Shown one piece after another: positions 48,267-56,001 of a DNA stretch of 64,000 bases; position 1 is the stretch's first letter, and each line of letters begins with the position of its first letter. Under the pieces are notes generated by a model. That model made no database searches. It had not been told where the DNA came from and saw only the letters and a list, made by a program, of their open reading frames with translations. The translations under genes and the position numbers were made by a program. Location of the stretch: NCBI GenBank assembly GCA_023665865.1, contig JAMPDC010000001.1:2113921-2177920 (forward strand), in the 5' to 3' direction. This stretch comes from Staphylococcus sp. Lineage in GTDB: Bacteria; Bacteroidota; Bacteroidia; Bacteroidales; Muribaculaceae.

Positions 48267-51200
48267 TTAGCGATAGAGATAAAGAACGATTACTCGACGT
48301 CTGCAACATCGAAGATGTCATAGGCAGATATGTCGAGCTCCGGAAGGACGGACAGAGGCTTAAAGGCTGCTGTCCCTTCCATTCGGAGCGTACTCCGTCC
48401 TTTGTTGTGACTCCCGCAAAAGGAATGTACTATTGCTTCGGCTGCAAGGAAGGGGGCGATGTCATATCTTTCGTCAAGAAGCAATTTAACCTGACATATG
48501 CCGAGGCGGTCAAATGGCTTGCCAAAGAGTATAATGTCGAGATTGAAGATAACAGTGAGAAGGAAACTGCGGAGCAACGTAAGCTCTCGATGGAGCGCGA
48601 GTCGATGTTTGCGGCAAACAAGGCTGCCGCCCGTTTTTTCGCCTCGCGTATAATGGCTGATGACGACCGTGCGAGATTTGCATTGGACTACGCCCGCAAG
48701 CGCTGGGGCTCTAAGTTCGTTGAGACGGAAGGTATCGGCTTCGCACCGGGAAGTCGTGAGCTCATCACAAATCTCACCGATAAAGGGTTCTCGGCTGAGA
48801 TCCTGGTTAAGGTAGGACTGGCCCGAGAAAAGGATGGCCGGATTTATGACGCGTTCTATAATCGCGTCACAATTCCGATAAAAGATCGTACAGGCAATGT
48901 AATTGGCTTTACGGCTCGAGTCCTCGATGACTCGAAACCAAAGTACATCAATTCTTGTGAGAGCCCTATTTACGTTAAGAATAGCTCCATATTCGGCATC
49001 AACAATGCCGTTAAGCAGGGAGCTAAGGAGGAATTGTTTTACCTTGTGGAAGGTGCGCCCGATGTGCTGCGCTTACAATCCCTCGAGGTGTACAACACTA
49101 TCGCGCCTCTCGGTTCTGCATGGACGGAGAATCAATTCAAGATCCTCCGCCGGTTCAACCCGCGGTTGTGCTTTATCCCGGACATGGATCCGCCGAAAGG
49201 TGAGCCATATGGTACTGGGATAACGTCTGTCATTAAGAATGGTCTCGCAGCGATGGAAGCCGGTTTTGCTGTTACAGTGAAGGAAATACCGGTAGAGGAC
49301 CAGGATGAGAAGCAGGATCCCGACAGTTATTTCAAGAGCCGAAAGATGCTTGAAGAACTACCGGAGGAAGATTTCATTCTTTGGTACGCGGGGAAGCTCT
49401 CCATTGGCAAAGCGACGACAGCTGAGAAATCTGAGGTTGTAAAGACAATTTCCGCGCTGCTGGCTAAGATCGACGACAAGTTGCGTGTACAGATGTACGT
49501 TAAGCAACTGTCGAAGTTAGTTAATGTGCCCGCAGGCATCATAACCAACGTAATCAACGAAAAAGTCACTGAGAATGTAATCGGCAAGTCTAAGCGACCT
49601 GACGCTAAATTGCTTGACCGCGAGTTTTATCAGCGCTATGGCTTCGAGGTGCGCGGCAATCAGTATTGGTCTATGTCTAAAGATGGTGATGATCGGGAGT
49701 GGTCCAACTTCGTAATGGAACCACTTTTCCACATTCAGGATCAGATGAACCCGAAGCGACTCTACAAACTCACCAACATTAGAGGCTATGAGAAGATCAT
49801 GGAGTTTCGTATCGACGAGCTTGTATCAATTCAAAGTTTCAGATGCAAGACGGAAGGTGCCGGCAACTTTATTTGGAAAGCCGGAGCTGCGGAGTTGAAC
49901 CGCCTGAAGGAATTCCTTTATGAAAATACAGAGACAGCGACGGAGATCACTCAGCTTGGGTGGCAAAAGAAAGGTTTCTTCGCCTTCGGCAACGGCGTCC
50001 ATTTCGAGGGACAATGGTACCCGGTGGACGACTACGGAATTGTCAGGCTGGGCGACGTCGGGAACTACTATCTTCCGGCCGCCTCTCGGATCTTCCTCGA
50101 GCAACGCGACTTGTTTCAATTCGAGCGACGCTTTGTTCATACTAATTTCTCGACAGTCACTTTCAGGAAGTACACTGACAAGCTACTGGAGGTGTTCGGC
50201 GACAACGGCAAGGTCGGTATATGCTTTTTTCTGGCCACTCTTTTTAAAGACGTCGTTACGGCTGTTACCAAGAACTTCCCAATGCTCAACTTATTCGGGC
50301 CCAAAGGTTCCGGCAAATCAGAACTCGGGCACTCTCTTATGTCGTTCTTCATCATAAAGAATGAGCCACCTAACATATCGACATCCACAGAGGCGGCACT
50401 CGGCGACACTATAGCCCAGTGTTCAAATGCCCTGGTTCACCTTGATGAGTATAAGAACTCGATCGAGCTGCAACGCCGAGAGATCCTTAAAGGTCTCTAC
50501 GACGGCGTCGGCCGAACTCGCATGAACATGGACCGCGATAAGAAGCGACAGACGACGGCCGTCGATTGCGGAATCATAGTGTCCGGCCAGGAGATGCCTA
50601 CCATTGACATTGCTCTATTTTCCAGGATGCTGTTTTGCACGTTCAATAAGACCGAGTTTTCCCAGGAAGCTAAACGACGATTCGACGAGCTTAAACAGAT
50701 GAGAGATGCTGGTTGCTCTCACCTGGTTCTGCAACTACTCAAACATCGCAAGAAGTTTGAGCATGATTTCCCGGGCTTTTATAAAAGCGCTCTGACTGAC
50801 GTCATCGACGGTATGTCGGGAGCCCCGACAGAAGACCGCATACTTCGCAACTGGGTTGTCATTCTTGCGGCCTTCCGAACACTAATGCCGGTCATCGATG
50901 TCGGCTTCGATTATGCGGAAATGCTCAAGGTATGCATCGAATCGATTAAGCGACAAGATGCGGAGTGTAAGTCCACCAATGAAATTTCTGCGTTCTGGCA
51001 AGCGGTAGACTTCCTTCATCAGAACGGCGAGATCTTCTCCGGGTCGGATTATCGCATCAAGTATGAAAAATCATTCTCCGGACGCGGGCTTGTTGAAAAG
51101 ATTGTATGGCCGACTGCACGTCCGATCCTCTACCTCTCGACAAAACGCGTCATGATGCTTTACAAGAAGAATGGTAAGGCCGTTGGCGACACAACACTTC

Positions 51201-51448
51201 CCGTCGAGTCTCTCAGATTTTATCTCGAGAACTCAAAGGAGTATCTTGGGTTCAAAAACTCAGTCAGGTTTCAGAACTACTCCAATCAACGAGAGTCGAC
51301 TGTCACAGTCCCTCAAGAAGCAGGAGGCGTCGGTATCCGACAGACTTCTCGAGTGGACTGGGCTCTCGCTTTCGACTACCTGGCGCTCAAAGAGGCATAC
51401 TGTATCAATCTGGAAGTAGATGTGTATGCGGAAGATGATGATAATTAA
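48263..51448 (+). CDS. phage primase-helicase
   Basis: A 1061-residue replication protein joining three modules. A CHC2 zinc-binding domain (C37, H40, C58, C61) is followed by a TOPRIM/primase catalytic region (ending with VEGAPDVLRLQ near 265). A C-terminal P-loop helicase-like ATPase has Walker A FGPKGSGKSE near 680 and LDEY near 720. It probably initiates replication of the element. It is the largest gene of the region and suggests an autonomously replicating phage or plasmid-phage. Confidence 0.88.
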   Translation: MISDRDKERLLDVCNIEDVIGRYVELRKDGQRLKGCCPFHSERTPSFVVTPAKGMYYCFGCKEGGDVISFVKKQFNLTYAEAVKWLAKEYNVEIEDNSEKETAEQRKLSMERESMFAANKAAARFFASRIMADDDRARFALDYARKRWGSKFVETEGIGFAPGSRELITNLTDKGFSAEILVKVGLAREKDGRIYDAFYNRVTIPIKDRTGNVIGFTARVLDDSKPKYINSCESPIYVKNSSIFGINNAVKQGAKEELFYLVEGAPDVLRLQSLEVYNTIAPLGSAWTENQFKILRRFNPRLCFIPDMDPPKGEPYGTGITSVIKNGLAAMEAGFAVTVKEIPVEDQDEKQDPDSYFKSRKMLEELPEEDFILWYAGKLSIGKATTAEKSEVVKTISALLAKIDDKLRVQMYVKQLSKLVNVPAGIITNVINEKVTENVIGKSKRPDAKLLDREFYQRYGFEVRGNQYWSMSKDGDDREWSNFVMEPLFHIQDQMNPKRLYKLTNIRGYEKIMEFRIDELVSIQSFRCKTEGAGNFIWKAGAAELNRLKEFLYENTETATEITQLGWQKKGFFAFGNGVHFEGQWYPVDDYGIVRLGDVGNYYLPAASRIFLEQRDLFQFERRFVHTNFSTVTFRKYTDKLLEVFGDNGKVGICFFLATLFKDVVTAVTKNFPMLNLFGPKGSGKSELGHSLMSFFIIKNEPPNISTSTEAALGDTIAQCSNALVHLDEYKNSIELQRREILKGLYDGVGRTRMNMDRDKKRQTTAVDCGIIVSGQEMPTIDIALFSRMLFCTFNKTEFSQEAKRRFDELKQMRDAGCSHLVLQLLKHRKKFEHDFPGFYKSALTDVIDGMSGAPTEDRILRNWVVILAAFRTLMPVIDVGFDYAEMLKVCIESIKRQDAECKSTNEISAFWQAVDFLHQNGEIFSGSDYRIKYEKSFSGRGLVEKIVWPTARPILYLSTKRVMMLYKKNGKAVGDTTLPVESLRFYLENSKEYLGFKNSVRFQNYSNQRESTVTVPQEAGGVGIRQTSRVDWALAFDYLALKEAYCINLEVDVYAEDDDN

Positions 51449-51484
51449 ATATATATCCACTCAATTAATTTATACAAAAAGAAA

Positions 51485-51649
51485 ATGATCATAGAGACAA
51501 TCTATCATCCCTCCGACCTCCACAGTGGAGAATGTGAATATTGCGGAGAAAAATCAAACGATCTTATCTTTACTGATGATGGGCAGGAAGTTTGCGTAGA
51601 CTGCATCGAAGAAATTAAGTTTTACCAAGAAACAATAAAAGGAATATGA
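51485..51649 (+). CDS. small zinc-ribbon protein
   Basis: A 54-residue protein with paired cysteines (CEYCG and CVDC, about 20 residues apart) that form a zinc ribbon. Too short for automatic annotation. Its TGA overlaps the next ATG (ATGA at 51646). Confidence 0.65.
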   Translation: MIIETIYHPSDLHSGECEYCGEKSNDLIFTDDGQEVCVDCIEEIKFYQETIKGI

Positions 51650-51909
51650 TCTACTGTATTACACTAATTATCATCATGATTCTTGTCTGTGCCACGCGTC
51701 TTTACCCGGTATGGCTGCGTCACGACTGTAAGCGATACCGCAAGCTCATGACTCTTTTCCAGGAACAGCGAAAGGAAAACATTGAATTGCGAAAAGAACT
51801 GAGACAGACTTATGACCAATGGTTAAATGACTTTAATGAACGCCAAAAAGACCTCAATGAGATTTATGACAAGATTTTTGAAATCTTAGAGAAATTGCCA
51901 AAATCATGA
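51646..51909 (+). CDS. small membrane coiled-coil protein
   Basis: 87 residues: an N-terminal membrane span (about 1-20), then a long heptad-rich helix (about 30-85). It could be a spanin-like or anchoring protein, but function is unknown. Overlaps the next gene at ATGA (51906). Confidence 0.6.
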   Translation: MIYCITLIIIMILVCATRLYPVWLRHDCKRYRKLMTLFQEQRKENIELRKELRQTYDQWLNDFNERQKDLNEIYDKIFEILEKLPKS

Positions 51910-52058
51910 ACCCAAGAGAATGTAAATACTACAACGGAGGTTTCTGTCATCATCCGCTTACAATAGTTATGATTGGTATATACGGAGGTTGTGCTGTGTC
52001 AAAATCTAATCCGTGTCCTCAATATACTACTATGTTGAATCCTAAGACTCATCAGTAA
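51906..52058 (+). CDS. small Cys-rich protein
   Basis: 50 residues with four cysteines and a pair of histidines (C6, C13, H14-H15, C25, C32) in a spacing that suggests a metal site. It is the last of three ATGA-linked small genes and ends 19 bases before a terminator-like hairpin. Confidence 0.55.
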   Translation: MNPRECKYYNGGFCHHPLTIVMIGIYGGCAVSKSNPCPQYTTMLNPKTHQ

Positions 52059-52076
52059 CATTACACGATCCTATTT

Positions 52077-52101
52077 ATCCTCGGCTCTGCCGGGGATTTA
52101 T
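52077..52101 (+). terminator. terminator of the early operon
   Basis: ATCCTCGGC pairs with GCCGGGGAT around a TCT loop (52077-52097), followed by TTATTT. Confidence 0.55.
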
Positions 52102-52111
52102 TTACACGATC

Positions 52112-52141
52112 TTGAGAGTTCGGAAGTTTTCTGTATATTTG
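52112..52141 (+). promoter_or_regulatory. promoter of the secreted protein-nuclease pair
   Basis: TTG (52112-52114), a 19-bp spacer and TATATTTG (52134-52141) match the Bacteroidetes consensus, 35 bases before the next ATG. Confidence 0.6.
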
Positions 52142-52175
52142 TAGTCTATTTTTAAACTACAAAACCAACTTAACA

Positions 52176-52673
52176 ATGAAAAAATATTTGGTTATTATTC
52201 TACTTTCTGCGCTTTCAATTTCAGCACAAGCTCAGCATGTACCAAGTGATAGTATAAATGTTGCTGTTACGGATTCAATCACTGAACGAGAAGTCTACTG
52301 TATGATTTTAGGTCAAGCGACAAACTTACTTGGTATGGGCTCTAAGTGTACCGTACAGGTCGATTTTGGAGAAGGACAAGGGACGTGGACTGGAGGATTG
52401 GACAATACACTCGTTGATGAAAACGGAAAGGCTATAAAGTTTAAGTCTATGATTGATGCTATGAATTTCATGACTAAATTTGGCTGGAGGTTTCTCGATG
52501 CATATGCCATAACTGTTGCTCCTAATAACCATGTTTATCATTGGATTATGTCAAAAACTGTTTACGGAGAAGAATCTGGCCGAGAGGGTATTATTCAACA
52601 TCGAGACAAAAAAAAGAAAAAAGAGAAGAAGAATAATAATACCAAAGATAAATTTGCAGATCCAATTTACTGA
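52176..52673 (+). CDS. secreted protein of unknown function
   Basis: A 165-residue protein with a clear signal peptide (1-20, AQA end). The body is unrecognised and ends in a very basic tail (about 135-160, Lys-rich). It precedes the TerB-nuclease gene and is probably cotranscribed with it. An exported partner of a nuclease is unusual. Confidence 0.65.
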   Translation: MKKYLVIILLSALSISAQAQHVPSDSINVAVTDSITEREVYCMILGQATNLLGMGSKCTVQVDFGEGQGTWTGGLDNTLVDENGKAIKFKSMIDAMNFMTKFGWRFLDAYAITVAPNNHVYHWIMSKTVYGEESGREGIIQHRDKKKKKEKKNNNTKDKFADPIY

Positions 52674-52677
52674 ATCG

Positions 52678-53349
52678 ATGAAGACTGAAAAACAAGTTCT
52701 CGAAATGATGGGACGAGTTGCTATCGCTGATGGGCTGCTCACTCATGAAGAAGAAACCTTAATAAGAGACTATGCTTCTTCTGTCGGTATCGACTGCGAA
52801 GACTATATTGCGCAGCTGCATATCGAGGCGGAAGCGATGGATAGCAATGTTATCGCTGTTCATACCAATGTGCTTAAAGGTATCGAATTTGAGAACTACA
52901 TATTTGATTGCTTAGCTAACTCGAGAAATATAAAAGTCGAGTCTCGAAGCACGGACTTTAAGTTAGGAAAAGGATCTTCGCTTGATCAACGCTCTCTCGA
53001 CCCCGACTTTATGATCTCCCAGGCCATCGGAAGATTCAGGATCGGCTACTGGGTGGAATGTAAGTATAGATCCAAGCCCGGGACTCTGAGCTTTACTTAC
53101 GCCCAGATCGAGCGCTACCGTTCCGCTGAGCAACGAACCGAGCAACCTGTTTTCATCTTATATGGAGAAGGTGGTAGGCCTACCGCCCCTGAAAAAGTGT
53201 ACTTGTTTCACCTCTCGGACATCATCAACAAGGTGGTTGCAGGAATGACAGCCAACGGCAATTATTCCGTCAAACCTAACCGATTGAATACTTACATCAT
53301 AGATGTAATGAACTTCGAAAATATCATACGAAATTTTATGAATTTATGA
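52678..53349 (+). CDS. TerB-like domain fused to PD-(D/E)XK nuclease
   Basis: A 223-residue protein. The first 50 residues match the TerB-type helical domain (MGRVAIADGLLTHEEETLI). The rest is a restriction-like nuclease with the catalytic pattern D...D...ECK: DPDFMISQAIG then YWVECKYRSK near residue 125, with later helices. TerB domains occur in stress and defence systems. A role in DNA degradation, defence or superinfection exclusion is possible but unproven. The ATG at 52678 is chosen. An ORF in another frame extends further upstream but has no family match. Confidence 0.7.
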   Translation: MKTEKQVLEMMGRVAIADGLLTHEEETLIRDYASSVGIDCEDYIAQLHIEAEAMDSNVIAVHTNVLKGIEFENYIFDCLANSRNIKVESRSTDFKLGKGSSLDQRSLDPDFMISQAIGRFRIGYWVECKYRSKPGTLSFTYAQIERYRSAEQRTEQPVFILYGEGGRPTAPEKVYLFHLSDIINKVVAGMTANGNYSVKPNRLNTYIIDVMNFENIIRNFMNL

Positions 53350-53355
53350 TTTTTA

Positions 53356-53387
53356 TTTGGCTGTTCACAAATTTTATCCTACATTTG
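53356..53387 (+). promoter_or_regulatory. promoter of structured leader 1
   Basis: TTTG (53356-53359), a 20-bp spacer and TACATTTG (53380-53387). Transcription would start at or within a few bases of the A1 arm at 53392. The second leader copy has the same spacing. Confidence 0.75.
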
Positions 53388-53391
53388 TAAT

Positions 53392-53589
53392 GCCAAATTA
53401 AAACAGTTTTTACTGCCGGTGAGTCACGGTTAAAGGCTCGACATCTTTTCGGGCATTTTTTATGCCCACACATAACAGCTACGGCTGTCATATCCTTACA
53501 TTTTCCACTCACTGAGCGGTTACTGTTTTAGTTTGGCGACGGGATATGACAGCCGTTTTTCTGTCTACTAATTGCCAAACTAAAACAGT
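53392..53589 (+). ncRNA. structured leader RNA, copy 1 (A1-A'-A2 switch)
   Basis: Three arms alternate: A1 53392-53407, A' 53522-53537, A2 53574-53589. A' is fully complementary to A2 (16/16) and to A1 with one G-U. Helix D (53416-53424 with 53507-53519) nests inside A1-A'. Helix B (53481-53495 with 53542-53556, 15 bp perfect) overlaps it as a pseudoknot and is followed by TTTTT. Two local hairpins (53421-53440, 53451-53467) are shared with copy 2. A2 ends directly at the ATG at 53590. It is not matched to a known family by me. Confidence 0.75.
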
Positions 53590-53781
53590 ATGAACGAGCA
53601 AAAACAAACAGCAATGTGCCGCTTGAGCGCACAACAAGTAATTTCTCTTTTGGCAGGTATCGGATCTGACCTCACTTTGAGTGGTGGGGATGTCAGCCTC
53701 TCGCAAACCGCCTTAGGTATCTGCCTCCATGTAGACGGTGGTATGGTCGAAATCAACTATATTAAGGAAGGAGGTAAATGA
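53590..53781 (+). CDS. small leader-controlled protein, copy 1
   Basis: A 63-residue protein with a helical N-terminus and a C-terminal beta-rich segment ending in GG. Its C-terminus aligns with the protein after leader copy 2 (D-GGMVEINYIKEGGK against L-EGGTINISVNMKGGEA). The last codons contain AAGGAGG, a Shine-Dalgarno for the next gene, whose ATG overlaps the stop (53778). Function unknown. Confidence 0.65.
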   Translation: MNEQKQTAMCRLSAQQVISLLAGIGSDLTLSGGDVSLSQTALGICLHVDGGMVEINYIKEGGK

Positions 53782-54041
53782 TGCATGGTTTAACTGAAGA
53801 TCTTCTCAACTGTGTGGCCGACTGGATTGCCCGAAACTGGGAGAAGCGTGGCAAAAATCTCTCTTATTTTGTGGCGCAGGTTAAAGCTTCCGGACTGACT
53901 GTTGCCAATCTTGACAACTATCTCGCTGAAAAAGGAGACACATGCGTCATCTGCGTAAATCAGGTATTTGCAGCCATCGTCTACGAGGCCGTTCTAAACG
54001 GATCGTATCTCGGTCCGGAAAAGAAAGGAGGCGAAGCATGA
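53778..54041 (+). CDS. small protein, unknown function
   Basis: 87 residues, starting at an ATG that overlaps the previous stop (ATGA). It is helical and acidic, with two cysteines (CVICVNQ). The C-terminus GPEKKGGEA again places AAAGGAGG before the next ATG. It has no counterpart after leader copy 2. Confidence 0.6.
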   Translation: MMHGLTEDLLNCVADWIARNWEKRGKNLSYFVAQVKASGLTVANLDNYLAEKGDTCVICVNQVFAAIVYEAVLNGSYLGPEKKGGEA

Positions 54042-54088
54042 AAAAGATTTTAATATTAATTAACAAATGGGGGGGGGTAAAATCATGA
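54038..54088 (+). CDS. 16-codon ORF across a G9 tract
   Basis: MKKILILINKWGGVKS, whose frame runs through nine Gs (54069-54077). Both ends form ATGA junctions. Adding one G would place it in frame with the next gene and add about 16 residues to it. A phase-variable N-terminal fusion is thus possible. The ORF could also be only a translational coupling relay. Confidence 0.4.
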   Translation: MKKILILINKWGGVKS

Positions 54089-54384
54089 CTTACGAAGAGA
54101 AAATCGAAGCGGTCATCAATGACCCCGCCACACATGGACTCTCGCCGATGGCACCGGTACTGGCTATGTATTTGAAGAATTTTCGACCACTTGATCCTCC
54201 GGTTCATAACGAGGAGAACAGGACGTCGGAGGATATCATGACTTCTCTTGAAAGCATAGGGACATTCACCATCAATGAAATTGCAGCAACAATGGCCTGG
54301 CTCGGATACAGGTTGACAACTGACCAGTCGGAAAGCTACAATTATGGTGCGTGGGTGTGGGCTATGGAATATACAGGAGCCTAA
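54085..54384 (+). CDS. 99-residue protein, unknown, duplicated at the right edge
   Basis: Starts at the ATG at 54085. An in-frame ATG at 54067 would add MGGGKI through the G tract. The gene recurs at 63892, with a long stretch of near-identical DNA. The sequence is helical with conserved tryptophans in the C-terminal half (AWLGYRL, WVWAMEY). Function unknown. Confidence 0.65.
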   Translation: MTYEEKIEAVINDPATHGLSPMAPVLAMYLKNFRPLDPPVHNEENRTSEDIMTSLESIGTFTINEIAATMAWLGYRLTTDQSESYNYGAWVWAMEYTGA

Positions 54385-54420
54385 TCAGCACATTTTTTTT
54401 ATGTTTATTATAGGTTTATG
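54385..54420. other. short spacer
   Basis: Spacer with a T-rich run after the gene, before the terminator hairpin. Confidence 0.5.
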
Positions 54421-54456
54421 GCCGGTTCTGCCGTGAGGCAGGGCCGGCTTTTCTTT
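54421..54456 (+). terminator. terminator after the leader-1 gene group
   Basis: GCCGGTTCTGCC pairs with GGCAGGGCCGGC (12 bp, two G-U) around GTGA, followed by TTTTCTTT. It closes the leader-1 transcription unit. Confidence 0.8.
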
Positions 54457-54510
54457 CCGTTTATCCTCGCGCAAAATTTTTATGAGCAAAAAAAGGAAGA
54501 TATTTTTCAT

Positions 54511-54736
54511 TCTACATTGTCTACATTTTCTACATTACAATATATCAATATTTTAGCTTGTAGAACGCTATTTACATCAATCTACATTTGTCTACATTTG
54601 TAGAAAAGTTGTAGGGATTGTCTACAAAATCTACATTTTTTTGGCCTTTTATGGGGGTAAATCTACATTTGTAGAATTGTTATTGCGCTGATTTATACCT
54701 TAATAGCCTATTTGTAGAACATGTAGACAACGTAGA
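54511..54736. repeat. TCTACA/TGTAGA iteron or operator array
   Basis: TCTACA occurs at 54511, 54520, 54529, 54581, 54591, 54621, 54630 and 54662. TGTAGA occurs at 54559, 54599, 54670, 54713 and 54722, with CGTAGA at 54731. Several copies are 9-10 bp apart and two form the palindrome TCTACATTTGTAGA. The field lies in AT-rich non-coding DNA. It resembles a replication origin iteron array or a cooperative repressor site. Confidence 0.75.
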
Positions 54737-54803
54737 CAGGGTTTTATATGTGCTAAATTTCAAAAAAACAAATATGCACATTGGGTAAAAACAAATATAG
54801 ATA

Positions 54804-54834
54804 TTGGTTTATTGATTAATATTCTGTACTTTTG
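54804..54834 (+). promoter_or_regulatory. promoter of the structural gene group
   Basis: TTG (54804-54806), a 20-bp spacer and TACTTTTG (54827-54834) lie just downstream of the TCTACA array, so array-binding proteins could control it. Confidence 0.55.
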
Positions 54835-54853
54835 TGCTTACAAAGCACTAACT

Positions 54854-55327
54854 ATGAGCCGATTCGTTATTTACATTAATCTTCCTAAATATTTGTCGCA
54901 GTTTTTGAGACATCATTTGGGGTGTCCCGTTGCTTTCCCTCCTTCCTCGAATGAGAATGCCATTATCCGAGCTTTCATTCAAAAACTTCCTCCGGACATG
55001 ACTCCGGAAGTAATGACTGAGGGCGTCACACCCATCGTCATACCTGACTCTGTCTCTAAACCGCCGGAACAGTTCAACTATATCGGAAACCGTGGTAAGC
55101 GAGCAGTCCAGGAGGCGGTGAAAGATCTTTTCCTGCGCTCTCTTTGGTCCGACATATCACCGCTGCGTGATTCGCCTGTCGGACTCAATGCTCTTATCGC
55201 TGCATGGTGTGAGAGCCATGGTATAGAGATTGATCAGATCGAGACCGTGAGACAGTGCTATTATCGACTCCGCAACAGCTATGGCTCCAGGGGTATCAAT
55301 CTCCGAAAAAGTTCACGAAAAAGTTGA
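54854..55327 (+). CDS. phage protein, unknown function
   Basis: 157 residues from the ATG at 54854. The sequence MSRFVIYINLPKYLSQFLRH is not recognised. The C-terminal half is helical and basic (GNRGKRAVQEAVKDLFLRSL, then YYRLRNSYGSRG), so it may bind DNA. The family's role is not known to me. Confidence 0.6.
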   Translation: MSRFVIYINLPKYLSQFLRHHLGCPVAFPPSSNENAIIRAFIQKLPPDMTPEVMTEGVTPIVIPDSVSKPPEQFNYIGNRGKRAVQEAVKDLFLRSLWSDISPLRDSPVGLNALIAAWCESHGIEIDQIETVRQCYYRLRNSYGSRGINLRKSSRKS

Positions 55328-55357
55328 CTATGGCGACGTCACTTTTCAGATTTTCCG

Positions 55358-55411
55358 CACAACTCCACACAACTCCGAACATATTAACACAACTCCACAC
55401 AACTACGAACA
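55358..55411 (+). repeat. two 24-bp CACAACT repeats ending at a start codon
   Basis: CACAACTCCACACAACTCCG-type units occur at 55358-55381 and 55388-55411, 30 bases apart, one base different. Each unit holds CACAACT twice, 10 bp apart. The second ends exactly at the ATG of the next gene, so it forms that gene's initiation region and could be a regulator-binding site. Confidence 0.65.
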
Positions 55412-55828
55412 ATGAAACAACTGCTCCGCAACATTACCAAGGTGTCATATATTGACGCCCGGACACTTCAGGATATAACTGTCATTCCCGGCATGGGCGT
55501 CATACTCGGCGATGATTTTAATTTCATTGCCCTCCGACTTGTTGGCCTTGGTGGTTGTGAGGTGTCATCGGCAACGGATGATAGGGTTCCGGTGTTCACT
55601 TCGGTGCTTTCCTGTCTTCTCTCAGAGGATTTTGACCCTGCTAACAGACCGTTAGCTTTCATGATGACAACTCTTCAAGGAGAGCGCTTCCTGCTGGGTA
55701 CGGCTGAGTCGCCCTTCCCAATCATTACTTCGGTGTCGTCTCTCCCCGATAAGATGTCGGAGCCGTCAGGCTATCGCCTCACGGCAACCTGGTCGACGAC
55801 TCTGGGTTTACTTCGTGTCATAGATTAA
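55412..55828 (+). CDS. phage protein, unknown function
   Basis: 138 residues, beta-rich, not recognised (begins MKQLLRNITKVSYIDARTL). It lies before the head genes and could be a small structural or assembly protein. Confidence 0.6.
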   Translation: MKQLLRNITKVSYIDARTLQDITVIPGMGVILGDDFNFIALRLVGLGGCEVSSATDDRVPVFTSVLSCLLSEDFDPANRPLAFMMTTLQGERFLLGTAESPFPIITSVSSLPDKMSEPSGYRLTATWSTTLGLLRVID

Positions 55829-56001
55829 TTCTCCATAATTCTGTAATAGGTACATATAATAGTTAAGTTAACCATTTGCATTTTGTGATGAGAGGGTGTC
55901 GTTGTCCGTGAGGCTGGCGGCATTTTCTATTTCCCACAGTGGTAATTGCGTCTTTTTATCGTTGAAGTCAGCTGATTACTTTCGCATAAAATATTGATTT
56001 T
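55829..56001. other. spacer before the head genes
   Basis: 173 bases with TACTTTCG (55977-55984) as a possible degenerate -7 element. Nothing else is recognised. Confidence 0.4.

Noticed and set aside
53392-53589. Invertible DNA promoter or retron for the leader element
   Set aside because: No recombinase or reverse transcriptase lies nearby, and the arms differ by G-U-compatible changes only, which points to RNA pairing rather than DNA recombination.
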